DNA of 11,029 nt from DATMYQ01 sp035560935 (lineage in GTDB: Bacteria > Bacillota > Negativicutes > Sporomusales > Sporomusaceae), in assembly GCA_035560935.1 (NCBI GenBank), contig DATMYQ010000324.1, forward strand, positions 1 through 11,029. The letters run 5' to 3'. The number at the start of each line of letters is the position of its first letter. Position 1 is the stretch's first letter. The position numbers and the translations under genes are program-made. Positions 1-8,100 of this stretch are shown piece by piece. The notes beneath the pieces are model-generated. The model made no database searches. It worked only from the letters and a program-made list of their open reading frames with translations, and was not told where the DNA came from.

Positions 1-58
1 GGAAGATAGACTGCATCATAATTCGCTAGTATATAAACTTTATCCAGATAAGATTTCT

Positions 59-86
59 TGAATGATTTATGCTGAATGATTTATGC
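59..86 (+). repeat. Tandem 14-bp direct repeat upstream of araC gene
   Basis: The 14-mer tgaatgatttatgc occurs twice back to back with no mismatch, ending 84 bp before the regulator start codon. AraC-family proteins commonly bind direct repeats, so this could be an autoregulatory site; that role is inference. A similar string (atgctgaatgagttagcaa) appears near the right edge at 10937-10955. I see no convincing -35/-10 pair in the first 170 bases. Confidence 0.45.
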
Positions 87-170
87 AAAGCAAAACGGCA
101 TGACATGAGGAGCTGATGCAGCAGGATAAAGACAGTAAAACCGATGAAATAGGAAAGGAGATGAGTAAGA

Positions 171-1130
171 ATGGAGATGTCGCCAGAAGAAAAGCTCTTT
201 TACGGCAACAATATCACGGTGATAAAAAGGAATGAAAATTGTACCGTGTATAGAATGAAAGATGTTACTGGCGAAGGTACCATGACGCGCTACCAAGTGT
301 TCCCTGGAATTGATTTGATGTACAACGACTTTCATATGCAGAGCTGTTTTTCAGAGTTCCGACCAAAGGTAGAAATGATAGGAATTGACCATTGCCGACA
401 GGGTCGAATAGAATGGGAATTCCCAAACGGGTCATACATGTATTTACAAGAGGGAGATTTACAGATCAATGCCAAGGATCATCATGCCATAGGATTCGGA
501 TTTCCCTTAAGCCGTTATTATGGAATTACGGTTGCCATATATATCGAGGAAGCATCAAAAACGCTATCAACTATTTTTGAAGGGCTTTCTGTTGATTTGC
601 AAGCTTTGCGAAAAAAACTTTGTTCCGATGAGAGACCGTTTATTATGCGCGCAGAAGACTCCATTCAACATATTTTTTCTGAGCTCTATACTGTCCATGA
701 GGAGATTCGGATAAATTATTTTAAGATCAAGGTTTTAGAGTTACTGTTGTTTTTAAGTGTTGTAGATGTCCCGATAAATAGCAGAGAAAGACCTTATTTC
801 CCCAAAAGCCAGGCTGATACGATAAAAGCGATTATGAAATTTATGACTGATCATATAGATCGGCATTTCACCTTAGGGGAATTATCCTCCCAATTTGGGA
901 TATCACTTACTTCCATGAACCTTTGCTTTAAGGGCGTTTATGGTACATCGATCTACGCGTATATGCGTTCTTACCGTATGCAGACAGCTGCCTTAATGTT
1001 GCGTCAAACCAACGATAGTATCGTCGCCATTGCCGGTAAGGTTGGTTATGAAAATTCAAGTAAGTTTGCCGCGGCTTTTAAAGAGGTCCTGGATATGCCG
1101 CCTTTAAAATATCGAAAAAGTCTTGTCTAA
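171..1130 (+). CDS. AraC-family transcriptional regulator, YbtA-like context
   Basis: A 319-residue DNA-binding regulator. Residues 1 to about 200 form a sensor region that I do not recognise as a named ligand domain. Residues about 215-316 form the AraC/XylS DNA-binding domain with two helix-turn-helix units: the first around 234-255 (TLGELSSQFGIS), the second around 284-305, followed by the family signature VGYENSSKFAAAFKEV and the terminal P-x-K-Y-R-K. The start at 171 is preceded by AAAGGAG (154-160), about 10 nt upstream, slightly long; ATG at 177 is an alternative. It lies directly upstream of an exporter-fold ABC pair, the order seen for YbtA-YbtP-YbtQ, where the regulator activates siderophore uptake when ferric siderophore is available. 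A role as activator of the two downstream transcription units is inferred. Its last 26 codons are duplicated at 4932-5009, and a decayed third copy lies at about 1174-1242. Confidence 0.93.
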   Translation: MEMSPEEKLFYGNNITVIKRNENCTVYRMKDVTGEGTMTRYQVFPGIDLMYNDFHMQSCFSEFRPKVEMIGIDHCRQGRIEWEFPNGSYMYLQEGDLQINAKDHHAIGFGFPLSRYYGITVAIYIEEASKTLSTIFEGLSVDLQALRKKLCSDERPFIMRAEDSIQHIFSELYTVHEEIRINYFKIKVLELLLFLSVVDVPINSRERPYFPKSQADTIKAIMKFMTDHIDRHFTLGELSSQFGISLTSMNLCFKGVYGTSIYAYMRSYRMQTAALMLRQTNDSIVAIAGKVGYENSSKFAAAFKEVLDMPPLKYRKSLV

Positions 1131-1150
1131 ATGGAGTTGAAAAAGTCGTT
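1049..1150 (+). repeat. 102-bp direct repeat, copy A (araC 3' end)
   Basis: This stretch covers the last 26 codons of the AraC gene, its stop codon and 20 bases beyond. It is repeated at 4931-5032 with 3 differences in 102 positions (near 1075, 1132 and 1148). The coding difference is synonymous (gct versus gca). The pair flanks the whole ABC operon in direct orientation. Confidence 0.95.
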
Positions 1151-1173
1151 AGGTTCTTCGTTAGTGCCGACCT

Positions 1174-1242
1174 CAAAATCCCAGTAAGTTTTCCGTAGTC
1201 TTTAAATAAATCATAGGACGGACCTTGGGAAAATATCGCAAG
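1174..1242 (+). pseudogene. Decayed AraC C-terminal fragment
   Basis: Reading from 1174 gives QNPSKFSVVFK, a stop at 1207-1209, then IIGRTLGKYRKK. This follows the end of AraC-family proteins (Y-x-N-x-S-K-F-x-x-x-F-K ... G-x-x-P-x-K-Y-R-K) and aligns at DNA level with the live gene's 3' end, sharing agtaagtttt-ccg and aaaatatcg. The stop codon and the absence of an upstream open frame show it is a relic. It is more diverged from the live gene than the copy at 4931, so it is an older duplication or comes from a different AraC paralogue. Confidence 0.65.
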
Positions 1243-1277
1243 AAAACAATTGTCCTTTTGGATTAGTTCGGGTTTTT

Positions 1278-1290
1278 CGGAGCGGAAAAA
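1278..1290 (+). promoter_or_regulatory. Shared promoter element GGAGCGGAA, copy 1
   Basis: The sequence cggagcggaaaaa lies upstream of the ABC genes. A near-identical ttggagcggaataaaa lies at 5033-5048 upstream of the surface-protein gene. In both places the element sits about 48 bp before the centre of a GTTAG...CTAAC dyad. Candidate binding site for the AraC regulator or an upstream promoter element; the binding protein is inference. Confidence 0.45.
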
Positions 1291-1309
1291 CTATTGGCTA
1301 AGTATTACA

Positions 1310-1346
1310 ATAGCGTTAAGTTAGACTCATTCTAACTTAACGCTAT
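1310..1346 (+). promoter_or_regulatory. Palindrome before ABC operon: iron-box-like operator or hairpin
   Basis: A perfect inverted repeat with 16-bp arms (atagcgttaagttaga) and a 5-base loop (ctcat). The inner core gttagactcattctaac resembles DtxR/IdeR-type metal-repressor sites (TTAGGTTA.. dyads). It ends 53 bp before the first ABC start codon. As RNA it would be an AT-rich hairpin followed after four bases by TTTTT, so it could instead terminate araC transcription. A site with the same core but different outer arms precedes the surface-protein gene. Confidence 0.7.
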
Positions 1347-1387
1347 ACTATTTTTCAAGAAGGCCCTTGCAACAGGATGCCTTCTGG

Positions 1388-1394
1388 AAGGAGG
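1388..1394 (+). promoter_or_regulatory. Ribosome binding site deciding the first ABC start
   Basis: AAGGAGG lies 5 nt before ATG 1400. The longer open frame starting at TTG 1367 has no comparable site, so 1400 is preferred. Confidence 0.85.
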
Positions 1395-1399
1395 CTTAT

Positions 1400-3196
1400 A
1401 TGCAGAGTCAAAAAACCGGGATCCCCCGCCTACTGCAGTTTGCGGGAAAATGTAAGTATTTAATCGTTTTATCCTGCATCTTGTCGAGCATCAGTGCCGT
1501 GTTTATGTTGCTGCCCTTTGTCTGCATTTGGTTGGTGGTACGGGAAGTGCTTACTGCCGCGCCTGAGATGGCGGCGCTCAATTTGTCCCGCCTTGAGGTG
1601 TATGGTTGGTGGGCCGTGGCCTTTGCCCTGGCAGGATTCTTGTTTTACTTCATAGCCCTCATGTGTTCTCATGTGGCGGCTTTTTACACGGCACGCAACA
1701 TGAAATCCCAGACACTGCGCCATCTGGCAACGCTTCCGCTGGGTTTTTTCAATCTCAATACCAGCGGCAAACTGAGAAAAATTATTGACGAAAATGCTGG
1801 CCAGACAGAGACCTTCCTGGCCCATCAAATTCCGGACCTTGTCGGTTCCTATGTAACGCCCGTTACCATGTTGGCACTGCTTTTTTTCTTTGACTGGCGA
1901 CTGGGGTTCTTGAGCCTTCTGCCACTGTTCATCGGCTTTGTGCTGCAAAAGAAAATGATGAGCAAGGAAGCTATGGCGTTCATGAAGCATTATCAGGATT
2001 CCTTGGAGGATATGAACAACGAGGCAGTTGAATATGTTCGGGGTATCCCTGTGGTCAAGGTCTTCCAGCAGACGGTCTATTCTTTCAAGAGCTTTTACAA
2101 ATCCATTATGCGCTACAAGGAGTTTGTCACAGCCTACGCTCTATCTTATCTAAAGCCAATGACGGCTTTTACCACAGCGATTAACGGAACCTTTTTGCTG
2201 CTAATTCCCGCAGGCATCCTGTTGATCATCCAGGCACCGGATTATGGCGAATTCTTACAGGATTTCATCTTTTACCTGTTATTTACTCCGGTCTGCGCTG
2301 TAATGCTCAATAAAATCATGTATTCCAGTAATTATAAAATGATTGCCGAGGAATCGGTACGCCGCATTGATTCTCTGCTGGCGGAAGAACCCCTGTCCAA
2401 GCCCCAAAACCCGCGAACGCCAAAAGGGGCGGAGGTGGAATTCTCTCATGTGAGCTTTACCTATCCCGGCGGGGGTCTACCGGCAGTGAAGGACGTGAGC
2501 CTAACAATACCTTCCGGCAAAACCCTAGCTTTGGTAGGCCCATCCGGCGGTGGCAAGACGACCATTGCCAGCCTCATACCACGCTTTTGGGATGTGGATG
2601 GCGGGAGCATAAAAATCGGTGGTGTGGATGTGCGGGAAATACCCACTGCTATGCTGATGAAACAGATCGCCTTTGTTTTTCAAGATACGCGCCTGTTTAA
2701 GGACAGCATTTTAAACAACATCTGCGCCGCACGCCTGGACGCTACCCGCGCCGAAGTGGAAAAGGCGGCAATGGCCGCCCAGTGCGGCGATATTCTGGCC
2801 AAGCTGCCCCACGGCCTGGACACCGTTATCGGCGCCAAAGGAATCTACCTCTCAGGCGGTGAGCAGCAAAGGATTGCGCTGGCGCGGGCTATTCTAAAGG
2901 ATGCTCCCATCATCGTCCTGGATGAGGCTAGTGCCTTTGCCGATCCGGAAAACGAGCAAAAGATTCAATTTGCTTTCGCGCAACTTACCAAGGGCAAAAC
3001 CGTGCTGATGATTGCTCATCGCTTGCCCACTGTGCAAAATGCTGATCAAATTTTGGTGTTAGCCGAGGGCAGGATTGCTGAGCAGGGAAGACATCAAGAA
3101 TTATTGAATAACAACCAGCTATATACTGCTTTGTGGAATGATTACCAGACCTCCGTTTCCTGGAGTGTCGGAAAGGTGGCTCCCCATGTTTCGTAA
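1400..3196 (+). CDS. ABC half-transporter, IrtA/YbtP-like (exporter fold)
   Basis: A 598-residue fused membrane/ATPase protein. Residues about 15-300 are a six-helix exporter-fold membrane domain; residues about 340-580 are the nucleotide-binding domain. Visible motifs: Walker A GPSGGGKTT (380-388), Q-loop FVFQD, signature LSGGEQQR (484-491), Walker B ending in D508 with catalytic E509, and switch His 540 in IAHRL. The D-loop reads SAFADPENE instead of the usual SALD; my recollection of the family is that this variant recurs in YbtPQ/IrtAB-type transporters. The gene overlaps the next by 11 bp, so the two products very likely form a heterodimer. Placement after an AraC regulator and an iron-box-like palindrome suggests a ferric-siderophore importer built on an exporter fold, as in IrtAB and YbtPQ. 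Drug or peptide export remains possible because fold and motifs do not fix direction. There is no SIP reductase domain of the IrtA kind and no substrate-binding protein gene in the window. Confidence 0.92.
   Translation: MQSQKTGIPRLLQFAGKCKYLIVLSCILSSISAVFMLLPFVCIWLVVREVLTAAPEMAALNLSRLEVYGWWAVAFALAGFLFYFIALMCSHVAAFYTARNMKSQTLRHLATLPLGFFNLNTSGKLRKIIDENAGQTETFLAHQIPDLVGSYVTPVTMLALLFFFDWRLGFLSLLPLFIGFVLQKKMMSKEAMAFMKHYQDSLEDMNNEAVEYVRGIPVVKVFQQTVYSFKSFYKSIMRYKEFVTAYALSYLKPMTAFTTAINGTFLLLIPAGILLIIQAPDYGEFLQDFIFYLLFTPVCAVMLNKIMYSSNYKMIAEESVRRIDSLLAEEPLSKPQNPRTPKGAEVEFSHVSFTYPGGGLPAVKDVSLTIPSGKTLALVGPSGGGKTTIASLIPRFWDVDGGSIKIGGVDVREIPTAMLMKQIAFVFQDTRLFKDSILNNICAARLDATRAEVEKAAMAAQCGDILAKLPHGLDTVIGAKGIYLSGGEQQRIALARAILKDAPIIVLDEASAFADPENEQKIQFAFAQLTKGKTVLMIAHRLPTVQNADQILVLAEGRIAEQGRHQELLNNNQLYTALWNDYQTSVSWSVGKVAPHVS
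3172..3179 (+). promoter_or_regulatory. Ribosome binding site deciding the second ABC start
   Basis: AAAGGTGG lies 6 nt before ATG 3186 and inside the 3' end of the first ABC gene. The in-frame upstream ATG at 3138 has no Shine-Dalgarno-like sequence, so 3186 is chosen; the overlap implies translational coupling. Confidence 0.7.
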
Positions 3197-4922
3197 GATA
3201 TTTGCCTTGAGTGAACAGGGCGCAAAAGATTTGAGCAAAGGGATCATGGCAAGCGCCGCCGCCGATATTAGCCTGATGTTGCCAGTTGGGCTGATTATCC
3301 TCGTACTGCAGGAATTGTCTAAACCCCTGTTCGGTGGGCGCGCAGCCTCACTAAATGTCTGGTTGTACACGGGAGTGGCGGCGGTGCTGCTCACAATTAT
3401 TTTCATCTGCCATTTGATTCAATATCGGTACACCTATGTTTCGGCTTACTCGGAGAGCGCCAATCGTCGGGTGGTGTTGGCAGAAAAGCTTCGCCGTCTG
3501 CCTCTTTCTTTCTTTGGACAGCGAGATCTGAGTACGCTGACCAGCACTATGATGAGCGACTGCACCGAACTGGAGCGTACTTTCTCCCATGCGGTCCCCC
3601 AGCTGTTTGGCGCGGCGCTTTCCATTGTGCTGGTTGGGTTCGGCCTGTTTGTGATGAATTGGCGAATGGCGCTTTCCACGCTGTTTGTACTGCCTGTCGC
3701 TTTGTTGATAACCATAGGCAGCAAGGGGCTGCAAAGTAAGTTGGGGACTATAAAGATAGACGCCAAGCTTGCGGCTTCCGATGGGGTTCAGGAGTGCCTG
3801 GAAACCATTCGGGAGATTCGGGCCTGCGGCAAAGAGGAGGAATACCTTGCCGAGTTGGATAAAAAGCTGGATACGGTGGTTTCCGCCTCCATTCGTTCGG
3901 AACTTCTGACGGGTACCTTCATCATCTCGGCCCAGATGGTGCTGCGCTTAGGCTTTGCCGCTGTGATTCTGGTGGGCGCGACCCTGCTTGGACGGGGAGA
4001 AATCGACTTTTTAACTTATCTTATCTTCTTGTTGACTGCATCTCGTCTCTACGATCCGCTCTCCACCGTCATGATGCAGCTGGCAGAAATCTTCAATGCT
4101 CAAATTCAGATCAGCCGCATGAAGGAAATTGAAAACCAACCGGTACAGGAGGGGACATGCGCCTATAGCCCCAAGAATTATGACATCGTGTTTGACCGGG
4201 TGGGCTTTTCCTATAATGAAAACAAAACCGTGCTTCAAGAGGTGTCTTTTACAGCAAAACAGGGTGAGGTTACTGCGCTCATTGGTCCCTCCGGGGGTGG
4301 TAAGAGCACGGCAGCAAAGTTGGCTGCCCGCTTCTGGGAGGCGAATAGCGGAAAAATTACTGTCGGTGGCGTAGATATCAGCACCGTGGAGCCGGAAACC
4401 CTTCTTCAAAGCTTTGCCATCGTGTTTCAGGACGTAGTACTTTTCAACGATACTATTCTGAATAATATACGCCTAGGACGCAAGGAGGCTACCGACGAGG
4501 AGGTGTTCACCGCCGCAAAGGCCGCACGGTGCGACGAATTTATTCACCATTTTTCTGAGGGGTACAACACCATTATTGGTGAGAACGGTTCCACCCTTTC
4601 CGGCGGCGAGCGGCAGCGCATCTCGATTGCCAGGGCGCTGTTAAAGGATGCGCCCATCATCCTTCTGGACGAAGCTACCGCTTCACTGGATGTAGAGAAC
4701 GAAACCCTAATTCAAAGTGCACTCTCAAGGCTTGTTCAAAATAAAACGGTATTGGTTATTGCTCACCGTATGCGTACCGTGGCGGGTGCGGACAATATTG
4801 TAGCTCTGGACGGGGGAGTGGTGGTCGAGCAGGGCACTCCTGATCAATTAATGCACACCGGAAAGCTCTACCCTCATATGGTTGGGCTACAGCAGCAGAA
4901 TTTTGGATGGACGCTGAACTGA
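3186..4922 (+). CDS. ABC half-transporter, IrtB/YbtQ-like (exporter fold)
   Basis: A 578-residue partner of the preceding half-transporter. The N-terminal half (about residues 15-310) is a six-helix exporter-fold membrane domain; the C-terminal half carries the ATPase: Walker A GPSGGGKST (367-375), Q-loop IVFQD, signature LSGGERQR (471-478), Walker B D495 with catalytic E496, a canonical D-loop (SLDVENE) and switch His 527. Both halves of the pair have complete catalytic motifs, so neither ATP site looks degenerate. The start at 3186 overlaps the upstream gene by 11 bp and supports co-translation and heterodimer formation. The stop codon TGA (4920-4922) directly abuts the ATG of a 29-codon frame derived from the araC tail. 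Import of a siderophore or metal chelate is inferred from the AraC plus exporter-fold pair arrangement; the substrate cannot be read from sequence. Confidence 0.92.
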   Translation: MFRKIFALSEQGAKDLSKGIMASAAADISLMLPVGLIILVLQELSKPLFGGRAASLNVWLYTGVAAVLLTIIFICHLIQYRYTYVSAYSESANRRVVLAEKLRRLPLSFFGQRDLSTLTSTMMSDCTELERTFSHAVPQLFGAALSIVLVGFGLFVMNWRMALSTLFVLPVALLITIGSKGLQSKLGTIKIDAKLAASDGVQECLETIREIRACGKEEEYLAELDKKLDTVVSASIRSELLTGTFIISAQMVLRLGFAAVILVGATLLGRGEIDFLTYLIFLLTASRLYDPLSTVMMQLAEIFNAQIQISRMKEIENQPVQEGTCAYSPKNYDIVFDRVGFSYNENKTVLQEVSFTAKQGEVTALIGPSGGGKSTAAKLAARFWEANSGKITVGGVDISTVEPETLLQSFAIVFQDVVLFNDTILNNIRLGRKEATDEEVFTAAKAARCDEFIHHFSEGYNTIIGENGSTLSGGERQRISIARALLKDAPIILLDEATASLDVENETLIQSALSRLVQNKTVLVIAHRMRTVAGADNIVALDGGVVVEQGTPDQLMHTGKLYPHMVGLQQQNFGWTLN

Positions 4923-5012
4923 ATGCTTTTTGAAAATTCAAGTAAGTTTGCCGCGGCATTTAAAGAGGTCCTGGATATGCCGCCTTTAAAATATCGAAAA
5001 AGTCTTGTCTAA
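4923..5012 (+). pseudogene. 29-codon AraC-tail frame abutting ABC stop codon
   Basis: ATG 4923 follows the ABC stop codon without a gap (TGA-ATG). It opens a 29-codon frame: MLF followed by 26 residues identical to the C-terminus of the AraC regulator (starting ENSSKF, ending KSLV). The copy covers the end of the second helix-turn-helix unit. Only one coding base differs from the live gene and it is synonymous. The simplest reading is a fragment left by recombination. Because stop and start touch, translational coupling to the ABC operon could produce the peptide; no good ribosome binding site is seen, so expression is uncertain. Confidence 0.6.
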
Positions 5013-5032
5013 TTGGAGTTGAAAAAGACGTT
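4931..5032 (+). repeat. 102-bp direct repeat, copy B (after ABC operon)
   Basis: Copy of 1049-1150 with 99 of 102 positions identical, offset 3882 bp, same orientation. Just beyond it the sequence jumps to the GGAGCGGAA element. It therefore looks like the first intergenic region with the stretch holding the decayed AraC tail removed. Confidence 0.95.
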
Positions 5033-5048
5033 TTGGAGCGGAATAAAA
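5033..5048 (+). promoter_or_regulatory. Shared promoter element GGAGCGGAA, copy 2
   Basis: ttggagcggaataaaa matches the element at 1278-1290 and keeps the same spacing (about 48 bp) to the centre of the following dyad. It suggests that the ABC operon and the surface-protein gene answer to the same regulator; that is inference. Confidence 0.45.
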
Positions 5049-5061
5049 TGGGAATGGATTG

Positions 5062-5105
5062 TAGAATAAAGAAGAGTTAGGTTAATCTAACTAGCCTTTA
5101 TTCTA
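5062..5105 (+). promoter_or_regulatory. Palindrome before surface-protein gene: iron-box-like operator or hairpin
   Basis: Nested inverted repeat: outer arms tagaataaag / ctttattcta (5062-5071 and 5096-5105), inner arms gttag / ctaac (5076-5080 and 5087-5091). The core gttaggttaatctaac is close to the DtxR/IdeR-type consensus TTAGGTTAACCTAA. Compared with the palindrome at 1310-1346, the inner core is conserved while the outer arms differ in sequence yet stay self-complementary. It may act as an operator, as the terminator of the ABC operon, or both. Positions 5059-5086 hold a weak promoter-like pair (ttgtag, 17 bp, ttaatc) that would overlap it. Confidence 0.65.
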
Positions 5106-5141
5106 TTACAACCCACTCAAGGCTCGGTAAAAATTGATAAG

Positions 5142-5147
5142 AGGAGG
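5142..5147 (+). promoter_or_regulatory. Ribosome binding site of surface-protein gene
   Basis: AGGAGG, 6 nt before ATG 5154; a consensus site that fixes the start and suggests efficient translation. Confidence 0.9.
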
Positions 5148-5153
5148 AATAAC

Positions 5154-8100
5154 ATGCAAGAAGCAAGCCCAACTTTTAAGAATCGGTGGACATTGAGAAA
5201 GATTTTCAGCATGTTGCTGGCGCTGGCCATGGTTGTTTCATTGCTGCCGGTCCCTGCCTATGCCGCATTCTCAGCTGAGGAGGGGCAGTGGGAGCAAACC
5301 TTCCAGCCCCATGACCTCATGATGAGGGGGAAAATGGCGGCCGTTATAGATTCTGAAAATAACTCAGTTCCTGTCTTTGCGGGCGGAGAGGGAACAGCAG
5401 AATCTCCCTATCAGATTGCGACGGCGGAACAGCTTGACCAGGTGCGTAACTACCTGGATAAGAACTATATTTTAACGGTGGATATTGATCTGGCCGGATA
5501 TGAAAACTGGGAACCCATCGGTGCTTTCCAGCCTTTGTCCGACAAGCCGGAGGATGCAGAGAAACCGAAGCGGGAGGTGGCTTTTACTGGCAACTTTGAC
5601 GGCAACGGCCACACCATTGCCAACGTGACCATTAATCGGCCTGAGGGCATGGCGGTCGGTTTGTTTGGGTGCGTTGCCGGAGAAGAGGATAATCCCAGCT
5701 CCATATACGACCTGACGGTGAAAAATGTGGATGTGACCGGCAGCTTTTTGGTCGGCGGCGTGGTCGGTCTTCAATTCTTGTGTAACCTGGAGGACGTAAG
5801 TCTGACCGGCAGTAATACGGTCCGAGGCTATCAGGGAGCGGGCGGTATTACGGGCGTCAGCTTTGGGGATTTGAGTGGTTGCGACGCTGTGGCGGATATC
5901 GTACTCTTGGGCGATGGCGGCGGTTGCGCGGGCGTTTTAGCCGGTGGCCAGGAAGGGGTCTCCTTGATCGACTGCACGGCGACAGGCACGGTGACAGCGG
6001 AAGGTGACAAATGCTTTGGCCTGGGCGGCTTGGCCGGCGCGGCAAACGATGGAGTGGCGGTTACAAACTGCCAGGCGGATGTTTCTATCACAGCTTTGGG
6101 CAAAGAAAATATTGCGGTCGGCGGGCTCTTGGGCTATACGGGGACGCGTAGTGAGGACACCCCCACATTGGTAACGGGATGCTCGGCAGATACCACTATT
6201 ACAGTATCGGACAGCACGACCCAAGTCGGCGGGCTGGTCGGCGGAAACTTCTATCCTGAATTTTATGCCTATGTGATCAGTGACTGCGACACCTCCGGCA
6301 ACATCACCGGCGGTTCTGAAGCAGTAGGAAGTATCGCAGGCTATGCTCACAATTCCGAAGTGAAAAACTGCACTAGTACGATGACTATCAACGGTGAATC
6401 CGAGAATGTACCCCAGGTAGGGAAGGTAGAAACAGGAATATCGCCCTTCGCTGGTGGCAGCGGAACGGAGTCTGACCCTTATCAGATTGCGACGGCGGAG
6501 CAGCTTGACCAAATGCGCAACTACCTGGATAAAAACTACATTTTAAAGGTGGATATTGATCTTGCCGGATATGAGAACTGGGAACCCATCGGCGCTTTCC
6601 AGCCTTTGGGTGACGAAGGGGAGGATGCGGAGATACCACAGCGAGCCGTGGCCTTTACCGGCACGTTTGACGGCGACGGGCACAAAATCTCAAACGTGAC
6701 CATAAACCAGCCGGAAGGCATGGCGGTCGGCCTGTTTGGGTGCATTGTCGGAGGAGCGGGAAATACCGTTTCCATAGATGATCTGACGGTGGAAAACGCG
6801 GACGTGACCGGAAACTTTTGCGTCGGCGGTGTAGTCGGCTTTCAGTATGGGGACAGCACCCTTGAGAACATAAGCCTGACGGGCAGCAATACGGTCCGGG
6901 GCAACACCTATGTGGCCGGCATTCTGGGCGGCAGCGACAGGGGCGGCGGCACTCCGGAGCTTACGGACTGCGATGCCGCAGCGAACATCGTGGTCGTGGG
7001 CGGCTTCGGGAATTCCGCGGGGGTTTTGGGCGGCGCGCTGGACGGCATGACCGTAACCGGCTGCACGGCGACAGGCACGGTGACGGCGACGGGCGACAAC
7101 TGCTTTGCGCTGGGCGGCCTGCTCGGCGGCGCGTTTGAGGGAGTGGCGGTCACAGACTGCCATGCCGATGCTGTTACAATCACGGTTTCGGGCGCAAACA
7201 ACACTATGGTCGGCGGGCTTTTGGGCTATGCGGGGACATTTGGCGAAGAAACACCCACGCAGGTGACAGGGTGCTCGGCGGATGCCACCATCATTGTGTC
7301 GGCTACCACAAACCGTGTCGGGGGGCTTATCGGCGGGAGCTTCTATCACGAGTGGTACGCGGAGGACAGGCCGGAACCTGGTGCCTACGCGGTTTCCGGC
7401 TGCAGCACCTCCGGCAGCATCACCGGCGGTGGAACCGAAGTAGGAAGCATCGCGGGCTATGCCTACAATTCCAAAGTGGAAAATTGCACTAGTACGATGA
7501 CTATCAACGGTGAATCCGAGAATGTACCCCAGGTAGGGAAGGTAGAAACAGGAGTATCGCCCTTCGCTGGTGGCAGCGGCACGGAGTCTGACCCTTATCA
7601 GATTGCGACGGCGGAACAGCTTGACCAAATGCGCAACTACCTGGATAAAAACTATATTTTAAAGGTGGATATTGATCTGGCTGGTTATGAAAACTGGGAA
7701 CCCATCGGTACTTTTCAGCCTTTGTCCGATAAAGCGGAGGATGCAGAGACACCAAATCCGGAGGTGGCGTTTACTGGCAACTTTGACGGCAACGGACACA
7801 CCATTGCCAACGTGACCATCAATAAGCCTATGGCGGCAGGTTTGTTCGGGTGCGCCATCGGAGAAGAAGACAAACCCATTTCCATCCACGACTTGACGGT
7901 GAAAAATGTGGATGTGACCGGATACTTTCTGGCTGGTGGTGTGGTCGGCTATCAGTCCTTGAACTGCACTCTGGAGAATGTGAACTTAACCGGAAGCAAT
8001 ACAGTTCGAAGCAACTTTGCTGCAGGAGGCATTACGGGCGCCACCATGAGTGATCTGAAAAACTGCAACGCTACAGCGGATATCGTTGCCCTAGACGATG

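Noticed and set aside
1367..1399. TTG start giving 11 extra residues for the first ABC protein
   Set aside because: No ribosome binding site; ATG 1400 has AAGGAGG at ideal spacing, and the extra segment contains that site.
3138..3185. Upstream ATG for the second ABC protein
   Set aside because: No Shine-Dalgarno before it; ATG 3186 has AAAGGTGG 6 nt upstream and gives a normal N-terminus.
1049..5032. Insertion sequence or composite transposon around the ABC genes
   Set aside because: No transposase, no terminal inverted repeats and no target-site duplication; the flanking repeats are araC gene copies.
6690..7628. 312-residue frame on the minus strand inside the surface gene
   Set aside because: Shadow of the repeat region; similar minus-strand frames recur under each repeat because the coding sequence is repeated and G+C-rich.
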